NCBI GenBank assembly: GCA_022385805.1
Contig: MU277671.1
Location: forward strand, 194,808-258,807
DNA length: 64,000 nucleotides
Direction: 5' to 3'
Source of the DNA: Pilatotrama ljubarskyi
Taxonomy: Eukaryota > Basidiomycota > Agaricomycetes > Polyporales > Polyporaceae
The notes beneath the pieces were generated by a model. That model was not told the DNA's origin. It made no database searches and was given only the letters and a program-made list of their open reading frames with translations. A program made the position numbers and the translations under genes. Positions within the stretch are counted from its first letter, which is position 1, and each line of letters opens with the position of its first letter. This document shows, one piece after another, positions 11,241 through 22,773 of the stretch.

Positions 11241-14200
11241 CTAGCCACTGGCAGTGGGCCGGCCACCTCCGCGCAGTTGGTCGTCCCGCTTGTTGTACCG
11301 CCTAAGGCTCGGAGAGTAGCCGCCCGGTCGCCCGTACGGAGGTTGATTTGGCACCTGCGCAACTTGTGGAGGACCGCGCATCGGTCTGGGCGCTATACCG
11401 GCCGCAGAGAATGGACGAGAAAAGGCACGTGGGTCTGCAGGCGGGAAGGGAGCCATTCCGTATGCCGGGCCGCCGGGGAGCCAAGGGCCTTGCTGCGGAG
11501 GATGGGGGAAACAAGGATGATGCACTGAATTAGCGGCCACAGGGTACGTTCCCGCATAGACCGGGAATGGAGGGGTTGGCCACAGGGTAAGGTTGGTGGC
11601 AGCCGATGGTGGGCCCTGACCTGGGACCGAGGTTGACTGTGGCAGCGGTTCAGCGTTGTGTGCATTTGCCATGTACTGATCCAAAGCCTCGCGTTGGTAG
11701 ACTGGGATCAGAGTACCCTGCTCGTTCTGAATAAAGCCAGTGGCACGGAGAGGGGGCTGCATCACACTCTGTGGCGATGATTGAGTCTCTCCTTCACCAG
11801 CACTTGATAGCTGAAGCACGAGGGCGTTAGACATGAGATCTCGGAAAGGACCGATCATGCAGAGACTCGCCTTGTTGGTAGGTTCGACTGAAGCGGGGGC
11901 CAGCGAGCCTCTTGACCCACTCATAGCGGTGGGAGCCGTCGCTGCTTGGGCTAGGACCGCCGACTGCATAGCTGGGATGTGCGGATATGCGTAGCCTGGG
12001 TGTGCATACCCGGCTACCACTGGAACGGGATACGAGTATGGCGGAGGGTACGGCTGCACCCATGGCGGGGGGATGAAGTAGCCCACGTTCATAGGCGGTG
12101 GGGGTGGTGGCGGCGGCAGAGGTGCAGTCGTGGATGCTCGCGAGGGTGCCGAAGTCGCAGGCGAGGAGGTCGTTGCGCTGGAAGGACCATTAGAGGTTTC
12201 GTACTGTACGGAGGGAACCTTGGTCGTGTCCGAAGAAACTGACGACGTGCTATTATGGGCGGACATGTATGACTCCCGGCGGCGTAGAGGAGTTTCCCCG
12301 AGCGTCTGCAGGGATAATTGCAAAGGATCGGCATTGGCAGATGTGTCCACATGCCGAATGTCGGGGGCGTGCACCGCATCTAGGCAAGGCGCGACGACGC
12401 TTCCGAATCCGGGAGCATTTTGATGGGAACGCAACGAACCCCCGAATGGACTGCGTCCTCGGCCGCGACCAACTCTCCAGTCAGTACGAGGACGCAAAGC
12501 GACGCGTTCTCTCAACTGCACGCGAAGATGACGACCGTGGTGAACTTGATTATGCTGTAAACCCCGTTAGTTCACTAGCAAAGCACCGGAAGATATAAAC
12601 AGCGCATTGACCTCTGCTTGCACGGCACGACTCGCAAAGTCAGGGTTCACGAACTGTACAAAGGCGAAGCAGGTTCGCTTATGCACTGCAGGCCGCTGTT
12701 AGTTAGATGAAAGAACGTCCTGAGTAGCGACGGCGGGACTTACAAGACCTGACAACTTGGATGTTATCGATAGCCCCGTAGCGGTTGAAAATGCCCCGCA
12801 GCCTATGCTCATTCCATTCATCAGCATCGTCCACGCTGAGTCCGCCGACAAAAATTGTCTTTGGGTCGATGTCCCTGGAAGGAGGGCCTGCAGGGGAGAG
12901 CGGCAACGCGTCCAAGTCTCTATCTCCCATCATCTCGGATGTCGGCCCGCATTGAGAGTCACGACTCGCCATAACTGCTGGTCTCGTCCTGGCGTCGGAT
13001 GGAACTTGCTGAGCCCGTGCCATGTTCGGAGTCGCTGGAGCAAGAGCTCTTACTCGACCGCCGGGTGTGGGAAGATTCAATGAAGACAACGCGTCGGTAG
13101 CATCGTCGGTAGTCGTTAACAATGCATGCTTGGGTGAGGAAGGGGTGCAACCGATAGAATCGGTGAGGGCGTCGAGCTCAGCAACTTGATCTGCCCAACA
13201 AGTATGGGCTCCTCCAGGACTATTCGCGTCACAGCCGAAGCCCAGCAAGGGACTCGACGTCGTGGAGGATTCCTTCGACGACGCAGTCGGGCCGGAAGAA
13301 GGAGTGCTAACCATTGCCGCAGTGGCTTTGATTATCACCGACGAAGTAGCCAGCGCGGGTGGAGGGCTGGGAGACGCGACGGGGGACGAAAATCTATCTT
13401 CGAGTGCGCGAGGAATGCGGAGACCAGGAGGCCCCTGTCGGGCAGGGGGAGGACTCCAAGAACTCCGTGCATGCGAATTCTCCGTTTTGCGAAAACCCCA
13501 GACGGATGGCGGGTGGTGTGCCCAAGTCAACGTCAAAAACGGCAGACGACGCAGCGTCTGTCCATCCGTGAGAATAGCCCTGCGATTCAATGACGAGACA
13601 TACTTGGAGAGCGGCGACACTATGTTCGCGATCCTTCCACTTGACTTCCCACACTCCCTTGCTCATCTCGGTCGAACGTGGGCCGTCGTGAGGATAAGAA
13701 TTGGAAGGAACAGGCCCCTTCATCACTAGAGAACGCGTTCAGAGGTTTCTGTCTTCTCATGACACATACAGTATACCTTCTAGATTCGTAGAGCATTCCT
13801 TGAAGCTTTCCAGGGGACCAAAGGCGGTGACAACCCGCTTGATGGTCTTCGCCGCTCGTTGATATGAATTTCAAAGTGTAGAGATTCGAGACGCACCTCT
13901 TCGTCATACTTCAGAGGACTGATCAGGAGTCCCTCTTCCGTGGAAAGTGGATTGGCATGGAACTCCAGGTCTTCTGCAGCTCTGCTACCAGACAAAGCGA
14001 GAGCCTCTGCATCGTATAGTATACCTAGGTGCCTGGTACAGAGATCACGACGATGATATGACTGCTACCTGAGCCGACACACCTTGAATTACTGGGCTGG
14101 AAGATGCGCATAGCGTGTGGCAGTTTCAGGTTCCCGAATCGATTACCATTAGGGCTGTGGAATGGATCGTCCGCATCTGAATCCGCCGCGCGAACCCCAG

Positions 14201-14892
14201 CCGGAATTCTGTACAAAATGTCAGCGAAAGGACGACGCAGGCCATCCAGATGGCCTTCAGGTAGGCAGGTGGGCCGTAGGGACATGCGAGTGCGACCTAC
14301 CTATACGAGATGAGAATTGTACGAAATGCCTTGGCAGCCTCGAAGCGGAGGAATCGGCCATGGAATGGCCTGGGAGGATGCATGCGTAGTTCTTGCAGTA
14401 AGCTGCTGACGGCGCCAGGGTTCTGACAGGACGTGATTCAAGGAAAGTCAAGGCGCATACATGCGGCAGGCTCACCTCGCATTGTATGAAAGCGCAGACG
14501 CCACCACGGCTGTCTCGGACCACCTTGGTGGCTTTGATGGGGATGTGACCGGATAGATGGTCGGTCAAACGCTGCGTCAGCTCCGCTTGAGTGAAAGAGG
14601 TTGGTAGGCTGCATGGGAGCGTAGTCAGGGCCGAGCGCGCCGTTGGTAAAACGGGGAGTCGTTGAACAAACCTGCCTACGAAGATGCTCGCATCCCGAAG
14701 TTGCGAATCGTTAGAGTCGGACGCCGGGGTAGTCACTGCAGAGGGCGTCTCAGATGGCGTGTACGCGCTAAGACCGTGGTTCATTGTCTCCTCTATGGAA
14801 CGACAGCGAAGGGGCGGCGAAGGGGGAGAGGACTGCAGAGTATCATAGCGTGTGCCCCATGCACGTTCCCTTGCCGGAGGCTTGGGCGCCAT
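11241..14892 (-). CDS. RNA-binding protein with three RRM-type regions
   Basis: Ten exons join in phase: 14892-14672, 14608-14476, 14422-14301, 14208-14083, 14032-13897, 13846-13777, 13725-13604, 13557-12744, 12685-12612 and 12554-11241, giving 1043 residues. RRM1 starts DASIFVGSLPTSFTQ and continues KVVRDSRGGVCAFIQCE. A degenerate second RRM-like region holds RVVTAFGPLESFKE and GVWEVKWKDREHSVAAL. RRM3 is canonical: RNP2 KTIFVGGL, RNP1 KRTCFAFVQF. Ser-rich linkers separate them, and the last 430 residues are Pro-rich (eight consecutive prolines, then repeated PPY/YPP). The design resembles fungal Mei2/Csx1/Nam8-like regulators of mRNA fate, but no orthologue is claimed. The fourth intron (92 bases) is the least certain; a 68-base alternative exists. 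Confidence 0.85.
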
Positions 14893-16097
14893 CAGGGAGC
14901 GAGGCGATGGGAAACTAGTGGTGCTGAAGGCGATGCTCGTGGAACGGGAGAAAGGTTAGGATGGGAAGCGAGGCCATCGAGCGAGTATATCAACGGGCGA
15001 GTCGCAGGAGTGACAGGACAGGGCGGAGGCCAGATGAGGTCAACGCGCTTCGATCTCCGCACAGGATGTGTCAATGGGGGGAGCTGGGAGTTCTTCACCG
15101 TGATATATGCGAGGTGGTCTTCGGAAGCATTGCGATCGTTGCCCCGGGCGCGTTGTAAGTGTGGTCGTTATTGTGACTTGACGTGCAGCACCGGGAAGCT
15201 ATACCCTCGCGCCCGGAGTTAGCAGAGTCACAGGCTGCCCGTAACCCCACAACTAAAACGTACTTATGAAGGGAGTGGCAGCTCATGTGGTCGAGCGCGA
15301 CGGGACTTGTGGACGTCGACGGGTTCTGGCCGTCGAAGTGGCTGAACCGAAGTCGAAGGAGTCTTGGATCGACGTCTGTCCTTCTGCGTCGTCTGAAACA
15401 GGCAAGAGTAGGCTTCTGTGGTCTGGATGCCGTTACATGACGCCAGCGGATCCGTCCTTGGCACGAGCTCGACAACGTCCATACGACGTATGTGCGCCGA
15501 CCGCCGAGGAGGCCAGCTGCCTGGGCCCGCTGGGTTGTACCGTTGACCGCCAACTCTGAGGCGTACTGGCACACGTCCCTCAGCACGAAGTCGGGCGGGT
15601 CTACCGTTCTTGCTCGCCCAAGCGAGAGGCACACAACCTACAATCAGTCTGCAGATGTGGGAGCGTGTTTCACGAGTGCCGTGCTTGTAGGATATCGGTA
15701 CTTGTGGTGGCATAGCGAAGCGAGCAGCTGTTCTCCGGATCGCCGGGGTCAGGAAAGCTCCACCGGTACCGACAGTTGAGGTCTACATAGGGAGGCTTGC
15801 CTAGCCTCGGGATACGTATTTCAGCGCACTGACCACGGCAGAACCATTGAGTATTAGATGGCTGGGGCAGGGAATCACTTTGAGTCGAGGAGAGGTTCGC
15901 TCGTCAGTGAAGATGCCACGAGCTCACGGGCTTCAAAGCTTCACTGAGAAAGCCGCATTCCCTTGCAGCAAGCGCTCAACCGGCGGGCGCCAAAATTCTT
16001 GTCTTCGTCCTCAGGTCATCTCCCCCCGCCTAGGCTCTGCTTACAGTGCTCCCAGTCCCTGCGCGCCGTCGAACTAACTTGAAACAAACTACTGAAG
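14893..16097. other. Divergent intergenic region
   Basis: 1.2 kb between the RNA-binding protein gene (minus) and RPB6 (plus). It must contain both promoters. Frames of 150-180 codons at 15095-15713 are Arg/Thr-rich, overlap one another and carry no recognisable domain. I do not call them genes. Confidence 0.45.
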
Positions 16098-16786
16098 ATG
16101 TCTGACGACGGGTACGGCGGTGGCGGTGGAGATGACTTTGACTACGAGGCCCCGGGGTGAGTAGGGACCAAGCCACAGCAGGAGTTGTCCAATCCCCTGA
16201 CACACCGTTTGGTTCGCCTAGTTTCACTGAGGACGCTTTCGTGCGTATCGGCTCTCTCTACGCACCGGTTGTGCATAGTATTTCTAACATAACCGGCTCA
16301 TGCCCTTGGTGCAGGACGAAAACTATGACTTGCTCGCTACGGAGCTCCCGGATGGCGAGGGAAACGACGAGGGCGAGCAGGCGAACGGCTACGCAGGCGC
16401 GAATGGCGTAGAAAACGGACACGAGGCTCAAAACGGGGAGGCCGCACAACCAGAGGCGTCGGCAGCAGGCCTCCGGGGCGAGCGACAACCCAACAAGGTC
16501 CGGGTCACCACTCCATACCTGACGAAGTATGAGCGGGCACGAGTGCTGGGTACGAGGGCGTTGCAGATCAGGTACGATTAGTGCGTCCGAAGCTCCAAGG
16601 CATGGACGCTCATGCTTTCTATACAGCATGAACGCGCCCGTCCTTGTACCATTGGACGGCGAGACCGACGCGCTGCAGATCGCCATCAAGGAGCTCTCCC
16701 AGCGGAAAATCCCCCTCATCATCCGACGTTACCTCCCGGATGGCAGCTTCGAGGATTGGAGCGTGTCAGAGCTCATTAGCGATTGA
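16098..16786 (+). CDS. RPB6: RNA polymerases I/II/III subunit RPABC2
   Basis: Four exons: 16098-16156, 16222-16240 (19 bases), 16315-16571 and 16627-16786, 164 residues. It is the small subunit shared by all three nuclear RNA polymerases and helps hold the clamp in the assembled enzyme. Family marks: an acidic Gly/Asp-rich N-terminus ([17 protein letters not shown]), [26 protein letters not shown], then [20 protein letters not shown] and a C-terminal [10 protein letters not shown]. Length is normal for the family. The second exon is very short and is needed to keep phase. The gene converges on the sirtuin gene, with 295 bases between stops. Confidence 0.97.
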
Positions 16787-17081
16787 GGTGGTGGTGGTCG
16801 AGCCCTTTGTGTAGGTTGTGTTCCCAGACTTGTATTTTTTGTCGCATTTCTTCCTGGCTATCGCATGCTGTTTCGTATACTTATTATGTCCTGCCGCGGC
16901 TCCTCCAACCGTGACTGTCTGCTCAGCTAGTGCGCCAGCCCTTCTGGCCCATGTTGCTTCGCGAGCGCAGGAAGTAATAATGCATGCGATATCTATACAC
17001 AATAATGATACATCGTAATGCCGAGCAATGTACAAGTAGTCCAGTAAGTGTCCAAGTATCCAGACATATGTAGTCCGGTCC

Positions 17082-18801
17082 TCAGATAGGCGCAGCCATC
17101 TTCCTCGACGCTTGCCTCGATTCCAAGACCACCTCCACCTGCGCCTTCGGTGCCCTCGACTTCGTGTTCTTCTGCGACTTGGTCTTGGTCTTCCCAACGT
17201 TAGTGCCCAAGTCGAAGTCGTCTGGACAAGCACCGCTTCGCGTCTTCGCGTTCGTCGTGTTGCCGAATAGCAAGCCACGCTCTGCAAAATCGACAGGCTC
17301 TCGAGCAGCAGTCGTCTTGACCTCGCGCGACTTCTTTGACGGGCTCATCTCCACGTCATCGTAGTGGCAGCGGCTTTGAGGCCGCTTGCCCGGGGAAGGT
17401 GGGGGGGAGGGAAGCGGCAGCGTGATGTCGAAGACATCGTCTTCCGCTGCAGGCGCGGGGACGTTCTCGTGCTTGCGGTCGTTCTTACGCTTCGCACCTG
17501 CGAGCTCGCCCTCAGCATCCTGGTAGCTTTGAGGGTCAATAAGGACACACCTTTGCCCTTTAGGCCCACTGTGTTCGTGATTTCTTTCGCGACGTGGAAA
17601 GTACCGGCGGTGCTCGACTCGCCAGTCGCGACGAGGGTCTTCTGCACCTCCCAGTCGGACGGGCGCGCCTTCTTCCAGTCATCGATGACCTTCTCCACCC
17701 ATCGATCGGTCTCGCCGACGACGTGGTAGTCGATGATGCCGTCCCACTCGCTGCCGGGGGCGGTCTTGTTCACGAAAATGACCTTGCCAGCAAAGCTTTT
17801 CGCATTCTTCTTCAGAGGCGATGCGGCAGAAGCAGCAGGGGAGGGCGCCAGCTCGTGTACCGCTCGCGCGAAGTCCTTGACAAGTTTCTTGAAGCCGTGG
17901 ACTTTCAACGAGGTACCCATGATGATGAGCATGTCGGGCTTGCGCGCAATGTCTGCGCTGTGAATGCTCCCGATATCGTCTCCCAAGGGATGCGGCTCGT
18001 CATAGAGTACGATGGCTGGTCGTAGTGTGCCGACCTTGAGGGCGCGCGCTGAACGGGCGACACGAGCCGATGCTATCGCGGCCCGTCAACTGGACCGCTT
18101 GACACTGCTGATAATGGGACAACTCACAACGCGCAGCACATTCCGGGCAGTCGGGGGGAGTCCCAGAGAGGAAGCTATCGAGGTGCTCTTGGGTACAGGG
18201 GAAGTCGGCAGAGCAGAAGGTGCACCGCACTCGGTGAATGTCCCCGTGAAGTTGGACGTTGCGGACGTCTTTGGTTTTGATCTTCGACCTCCCCTTGCCC
18301 TGACTCTTGACTTCCTGGCTTGAAGAGCCAACCAGCCCCGCGCGCTCCTCGAGGCCATCGATGTTTTGAGTGTATGAACGGAGGAGCTTCTTCTTGGAGT
18401 CCAACGTTTTAATGAAGCGATGTGTGGGGGACGGGGACGCGCCGTCGATGGACTTCTTAAGCTGAGATATGAACGTGTAGAACACGGACGTCGAGGTAGT
18501 GTCGCGGAACAGCGACGCGTCGAATAAGTCGCGCCCCTTCATTACCACGTCAGGGTACTGTTGCTTGACGAGAGCATACAGACCATCCGAGGATCGGAAA
18601 TCCTACAGAGCGCGTCCAATACATACATGCAAGGCAGACAAACGGATAGATACGTACGGGAATGCCGCATGAGCACGAAATGCCCGCGCCCGTGACGACA
18701 ACAATCTTCTTGCACTTAGCCACAGCCAAAGATAGGTTTGAAAGTGCTCTCCGCGTCGGCGCGTCTGAGGTGGACGCCTCCAGATTGAGTGTAATAGTCA
18801 T
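17082..18801 (-). CDS. Sir2-family deacetylase, Hst3/Hst4-like
   Basis: Four exons: 18801-18658, 18602-18128, 18048-17570 and 17519-17082 (introns 55, 79 and 50 bases), 511 residues. An NAD+-dependent protein deacetylase. Motifs in order: GAGISCSCGIPDFRS (NAD pocket), TQNIDGLE, the catalytic His in QLHGDIH, two zinc Cys pairs (CTFC and CPEC), and MGTSLKVHG near the end of the Rossmann fold. The large insert before the His (SSSQEVKSQGKGRSKIKTK) and the long basic tail with SPSKKSREVK fit the fungal Hst3/Hst4 group, which removes H3K56 acetylation; that assignment is inference. The tail suggests nuclear location. The third intron uses GTGGGC as donor; a nearer donor would leave an intron of only about 30 bases. 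Confidence 0.9.
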
Positions 18802-19302
18802 GGTGGAGGGTGTGCGCGACGCTGAGGACGCGCGGGGGAGTAGTAGATGAGGAGGTGGGAGGGTGTAAGAGAGAGAGAGCGGGATGTGGCTGATCGAGTT
18901 CAACAAACTCCAGCCGGCTCGCGTACCCGCGTAATGCCACGTGATCGCTTCGCGTCCCAGGCGTCTAGCTCTGGGTCTTGCACCAAGTACTCCCCTGTAG
19001 CTCAGCGTCGCTCTTGTAGACCCGAGGCAGTACCAGTAGGATAGATGTACAGGCGTCTCGAGACTATCGCTGCATCTCTTTCTAGCACATTCCCACAACC
19101 ATGCTTCGCCGCTGGAGCAGCAGCAATTCATCCCTCCAAACGGGTACCTGGCACCCGCATTGCGGACGGACTTCGGAGTGAACCGCATCCCGAACTTGTT
19201 ACTGTACCAGCATCGTCGCCATCCTTGTCTAGCACACTAATGGGCCGTGCTCTTGTGAGTGGGTATAGTTTTCTAGTCCTGGTTGGAGAGCCACTTACCT
19301 GG
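18802..19302. other. Intergenic, sirtuin promoter
   Basis: 500 bases between the sirtuin start and the 3' end of the methyltransferase gene. A GA-rich run (CT-rich on the sirtuin's strand) near 18868-18882 fits a fungal promoter. No gene is seen. Confidence 0.45.
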
Positions 19303-20124
19303 TTACCGCGGTCGTTCTCTGCGGCGGATGAGACATACGTAGTGTTGCACGAGAGGTGCGTGGACGTTCCCTTTCGCACCAGTCGGTGCGTCCACGGTGA
19401 TAACCCTCTCTAGATCCCAATAGTTGGCTGCCCGTGGCGTAGGGGCACCCATGCTCCCAGGAGTTGACAAGAAGGCGAAGCGGTCGGATGAGAAAGTCAG
19501 GGCGACCCATAGTCCTCCCGGACGCACCAGCGACGATAGATGTATGGCGAGGACCTCCACAGGCGAGAACGTGATGCCGTGATTACCGTGTGTCTTAAGG
19601 TACTCGTCGAAGGCGGGATGGAGGCCCCGGTCCGCATGGCCGTAGGAGACGTCCTCTCCGCACGAGATGGCATCGGACGTGCTCTTGTCGACCACCAGAT
19701 CGAAAGGCGCAGGCTCTTCCTCCAGCAGATTCTCCAAGCCGTCCCATCTCATTGCATCCACGCATTTCCATCTCATACCCCGTCGCTGGCCACCTACCGC
19801 ACGCCTCGTCTCTTCCCCGGCCTGCTTGCGGGCCACCAAGTTCTCCGCAAAGTCCGTGTTGACGATAGATCGTTCATCCACGTCGTCGCCGTACATGCCA
19901 ATGTAGAGCTCGCGCAATCGCTCCGAGAGTGAGGACGTCCCAGCTCCGATGTGAAGCAGTCGCACGGGCGGACGCGAACCTTGCGAGTCGGAGGAACCGG
20001 ATTCAAGGAGGAAAGCGCGAACATGAGGCAAGACTGTGTCCTTGCCGTCTCCCAGCCATTCGAAGTGCTTCTCATCGATGAATCGTTGCTTCCAGTATGA
20101 TTGGAGCTCGTAGTCTGGCGGCAT
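19303..20124 (-). CDS. Class I SAM methyltransferase, METTL13/EFM-like
   Basis: One exon, 273 residues from the Met in LMPPDYELQSYW. Motif I is LHIGAGTSSLSERL (glycine loop that binds S-adenosylmethionine), followed by an acidic IVNTDFAENLV, then CVDAMRWDG and the motif FDLVVDKSTSDAIS typical of METTL13-type enzymes, which methylate lysines or termini of translation elongation factor 1A in animals and fungi. The substrate here is inferred only. The frame stays open 149 codons further upstream (to 20571) and includes an Arg-rich stretch (MLRRFMLPAAKGTRTVHNAY) that could be a mitochondrial presequence, so a longer protein is possible. The chosen start gives the usual length and places the conserved YELQSYW block at the N-terminus. 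Confidence 0.85.
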   Translation of the reverse strand: MPPDYELQSYWKQRFIDEKHFEWLGDGKDTVLPHVRAFLLESGSSDSQGSRPPVRLLHIGAGTSSLSERLRELYIGMYGDDVDERSIVNTDFAENLVARKQAGEETRRAVGGQRRGMRWKCVDAMRWDGLENLLEEEPAPFDLVVDKSTSDAISCGEDVSYGHADRGLHPAFDEYLKTHGNHGITFSPVEVLAIHLSSLVRPGGLWVALTFSSDRFAFLSTPGSMGAPTPRAANYWDLERVITVDAPTGAKGNVHAPLVQHYVCLIRRRERPR

Positions 20125-20672
20125 CAGATCGTCGTCGACTTTTTGGCCGGGAAAAGGCGGGTTGTGGTTCAGAGCGTGATGCGGTAAGCGCCCAATTTCA
20201 CCGGGAGGCAGGGCCTGTCTCAGCGAATGTCTCGACGAGGTGACCGAAGCCCGGTAAGCATTGTGCACGGTTCGAGTACCCTTCGCTGCAGGCAACATAA
20301 ATCGTCGGAGCATAACGTTATCGAGAGCAGGATAGTGCGTGTCGGCGAGGAGGTAAGTCAAGAAGTCTTTGGGACGATCTCGGCGTCGCCCAGCGTCGCC
20401 CCTGTCTGAGTTCTGACGACGCGGCTGGACCCTCCGAAGAGAGTTGGTACTGCTAGTACTAGTACTAAACCGCTGTAGAGTCGCATGACCGATCCCGGAG
20501 CCGCGACCTCTTATACACTCGGAGTACATATAGCGATCGACCAGTGGAGGCCGGCCTAGCCTACTGCACATGATAAAGAATGGGCCAGATGCGCCTCAGA
20601 GCTTCTCCGGGTTAACGCTCCTCTGCCCAATGCGACTAGGAGCATCGATTGCACCCGGAAGTACATATATGA
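20125..20672. other. Upstream of methyltransferase; possible N-terminal extension
   Basis: 548 bases to the stop of the RNase T2 gene. The first 447 are open in the methyltransferase frame (see that entry). A CTAGTACTAGTACTA microrepeat lies at about 20453-20467. No other gene is seen. Confidence 0.4.
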
Positions 20673-21883
20673 TCAAGGCAACAACCTAACTTCACGCTCA
20701 GATGTAGGCGTGCGCTCGTAGTAGTGGATGCTAGCGGTCGGTGAGCAGCTCGATTTCGTCGTGGAGTCCACCGTCTTGAAATGACCGAATTGCTCCTTTA
20801 TGTAACGTCGTGAGCATACGCAACGAGGACGCGCCATCGCGATGATACTTACAGTCCCCAAGACGTGATGGAAGTACCACACTTCCTCCAGGACGGTGCC
20901 GTTCTGCCCACATCCGAGGTACGGCGTAGCACCTGTCTGGGCCTTGAGTGCAGTCTGCAGCTGACTGAGCGAGTAGGTTGTCTTATTCGAGGGCACGATT
21001 CCAGAGCTGCCAGACACTCGTCAGCCAGGTCTTTCCCGGAGGCACGGGACGACTCACGCGGCTAAGATCTCCCACGTCGGGTACATTTTGTATGCGCGAA
21101 CGACGGCATCGAAGAAGTCCACTACGTCCTGATTCTTCTTGTACTCGGGCCCATAACAAGCGACGTCGAAAGTCGACGTGCAAGTAGCATGCTTCGAGAA
21201 CTACGAGACGGTCAGTTCTCTGTCTTCGCCATCCAATTGCCGTCGTTTCATGTACCTCATGCCCCCAGAAGTCGCTGTTGGGACTCCCTTGACTGACCCA
21301 GTACTTGTTCACTGCGCAGCAGAAGAGATCAGAATGTCCAAATTGGAGGGCATTTTGGAACTGACGTACTGAAGTCTAGCAGGTCGAGCCGCCCGAACTC
21401 CGCTACGAAGGTATCCACGCCTGGACCCTTGTACGCAGGCACGGGGGTCCCGTCGGGCAGGACGGAAGGCGAGGGGTCCGGATCGTACTGCCGCGACAAG
21501 TCGCAGTACTGGTCAAATGACCTAAAAGCAGTCGGTCACTGGTCAGGGCTGAACCATACGCTTGTGAGTGAAATTGCCACCTACCCGTCACAGTTGTCTG
21601 GCCAGAGACCGTGTATGGTCCAGCTGTTCTTGGGCAAGAGCTGCCCCTTCTTCTCCAACCCTGTATGAGTGTCCCAGAACTGTGTCTGCAAGACGAGTCC
21701 ACCAGGTGTGGGCGAGCAGCATGTATTTTGAATTGCAGTCGTGTTTTCGCACGAATACGTGACGGGCTCGTTCGCGCACGCTGAGATGTTAGGGAAGGTC
21801 CGTGGTAGAGAGAAGAAGGAGGACGTGCTCGCGCTAACCCGGAGTGCGAGGAGGGCGGGAACAACGCCAAGTGTGGCGATCAT
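20673..21883 (-). CDS. Secreted ribonuclease T2
   Basis: Six exons: 21883-21585, 21521-21370, 21311-21256, 21200-21058, 21006-20853 and 20795-20673 (introns 51-63 bases), 308 residues. An acid endoribonuclease that cleaves single-stranded RNA through a 2',3'-cyclic intermediate. Both active-site blocks are present: SWTIHGLWPDNCDG (CAS I) and FWGHEFSKHATC (CAS II, split by an intron after GHE), with many paired Cys. The N-terminus MIATLGVVPALLALRVSA is a good signal peptide, which is why this Met was preferred to one 21 codons upstream. The C-terminus HFKTVDSTTKSSC is typical of fungal members. Likely role: extracellular or vacuolar RNA scavenging for phosphate and nucleosides. Confidence 0.95.
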
Positions 21884-21958
21884 GGTTGCTCGTCGTGCTC
21901 CAGTACTTGCGCGGGAGGCGGAGGTGGCACTCAGAGTCGTGGGCATTCATGAAACCAG

Positions 21959-21966
21959 CTTATATA
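21959..21966 (-). promoter_or_regulatory. TATA box of the RNase T2 gene
   Basis: TATATAAG on the minus strand, 76 bases upstream of the proposed RNase T2 start codon. Spacing and sequence fit a strong regulated promoter, as is usual for secreted hydrolases. Confidence 0.55.
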
Positions 21967-22773
21967 GACGTCGTCGTTGTACCGAACCGCACGAACGTGC
22001 TATCTTGCCGCCGATAATGAATGGCGGTCCACATGCATCGCGCGGCGCCCAGCCCCCGGCATCAGCCAACCATGGGGAGCCATCAACTATGACTCTATGA
22101 GGCTGTCGGTACTGTCGGTGGTGACGGAGAGCGGGGCAGGGTGCCTGAGGAATATGTAATCTTGGGCACCGGCCCGGGTCTTTGAACCCCCAGAGAACGC
22201 TTCGCAGGATAAGAATACCAGGGTGGACATGCGAACGTACGTGGATCCCGTAGATCCAATACAACTATTGTACATGTGCAACCACGAGGGTGTAGGTTCA
22301 TGTTGTTCGTGGCTCTTCCCCGGCGTCGAAGTGGGGGGCGTGCTCCGGAGTACGCTTCCCAATTCTGTGCTCAATGGCACATCAATGTTCGCCGGACGCC
22401 TGCACATCAACATCAACATAGCTACTGGGATACAGTATCGGGGGAGCGGGAGGCAGTTCTGAGCAGCGTTCTGTATGTGGGCCGCGGAATAGATTAACCT
22501 GTGCAAACTGTACGCTGGCAACGCCTATAGTCCGAGAGAATCTACAGACGAGACACTCATATGTACGGCATGAGTCAGCTTGACAGGCACCGCGAGACAA
22601 GCAGAGAGAAGAGCGGAATGCCAGATCGACGTGGGCAAGTTAAGAAGCATGAGCGCGCAGGATGACAGAGCGAGGCAGTGTTCGGTAGCATAGGGAGTGG
22701 TGCAAGAAGACCGAGAGGCTGGGAGGCTGACAGAGAGATGCCCAGGGAAGAGTAAGTCCAGCTTGTGGACTAC
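21967..22773. other. Intergenic, nothing recognised
   Basis: 807 bases between the RNase T2 promoter and the DMC1 stop. Several overlapping frames of 60-140 codons occur on both strands, none with a recognisable domain or splice-compatible partner. Confidence 0.45.

Noticed and set aside
15095..15713. Minus-strand frames of 150-180 codons between the RRM gene and RPB6
   Set aside because: They overlap in two frames, neither shows protein-like composition or a motif, and the interval must hold two promoters.
17520..17548. A 29-31-base intron in the Hst-like sirtuin (donor GTGTCC or GTGTGT)
   Set aside because: Too short for splicing; a donor 21 bases further upstream gives a normal 50-base intron and correct phase.
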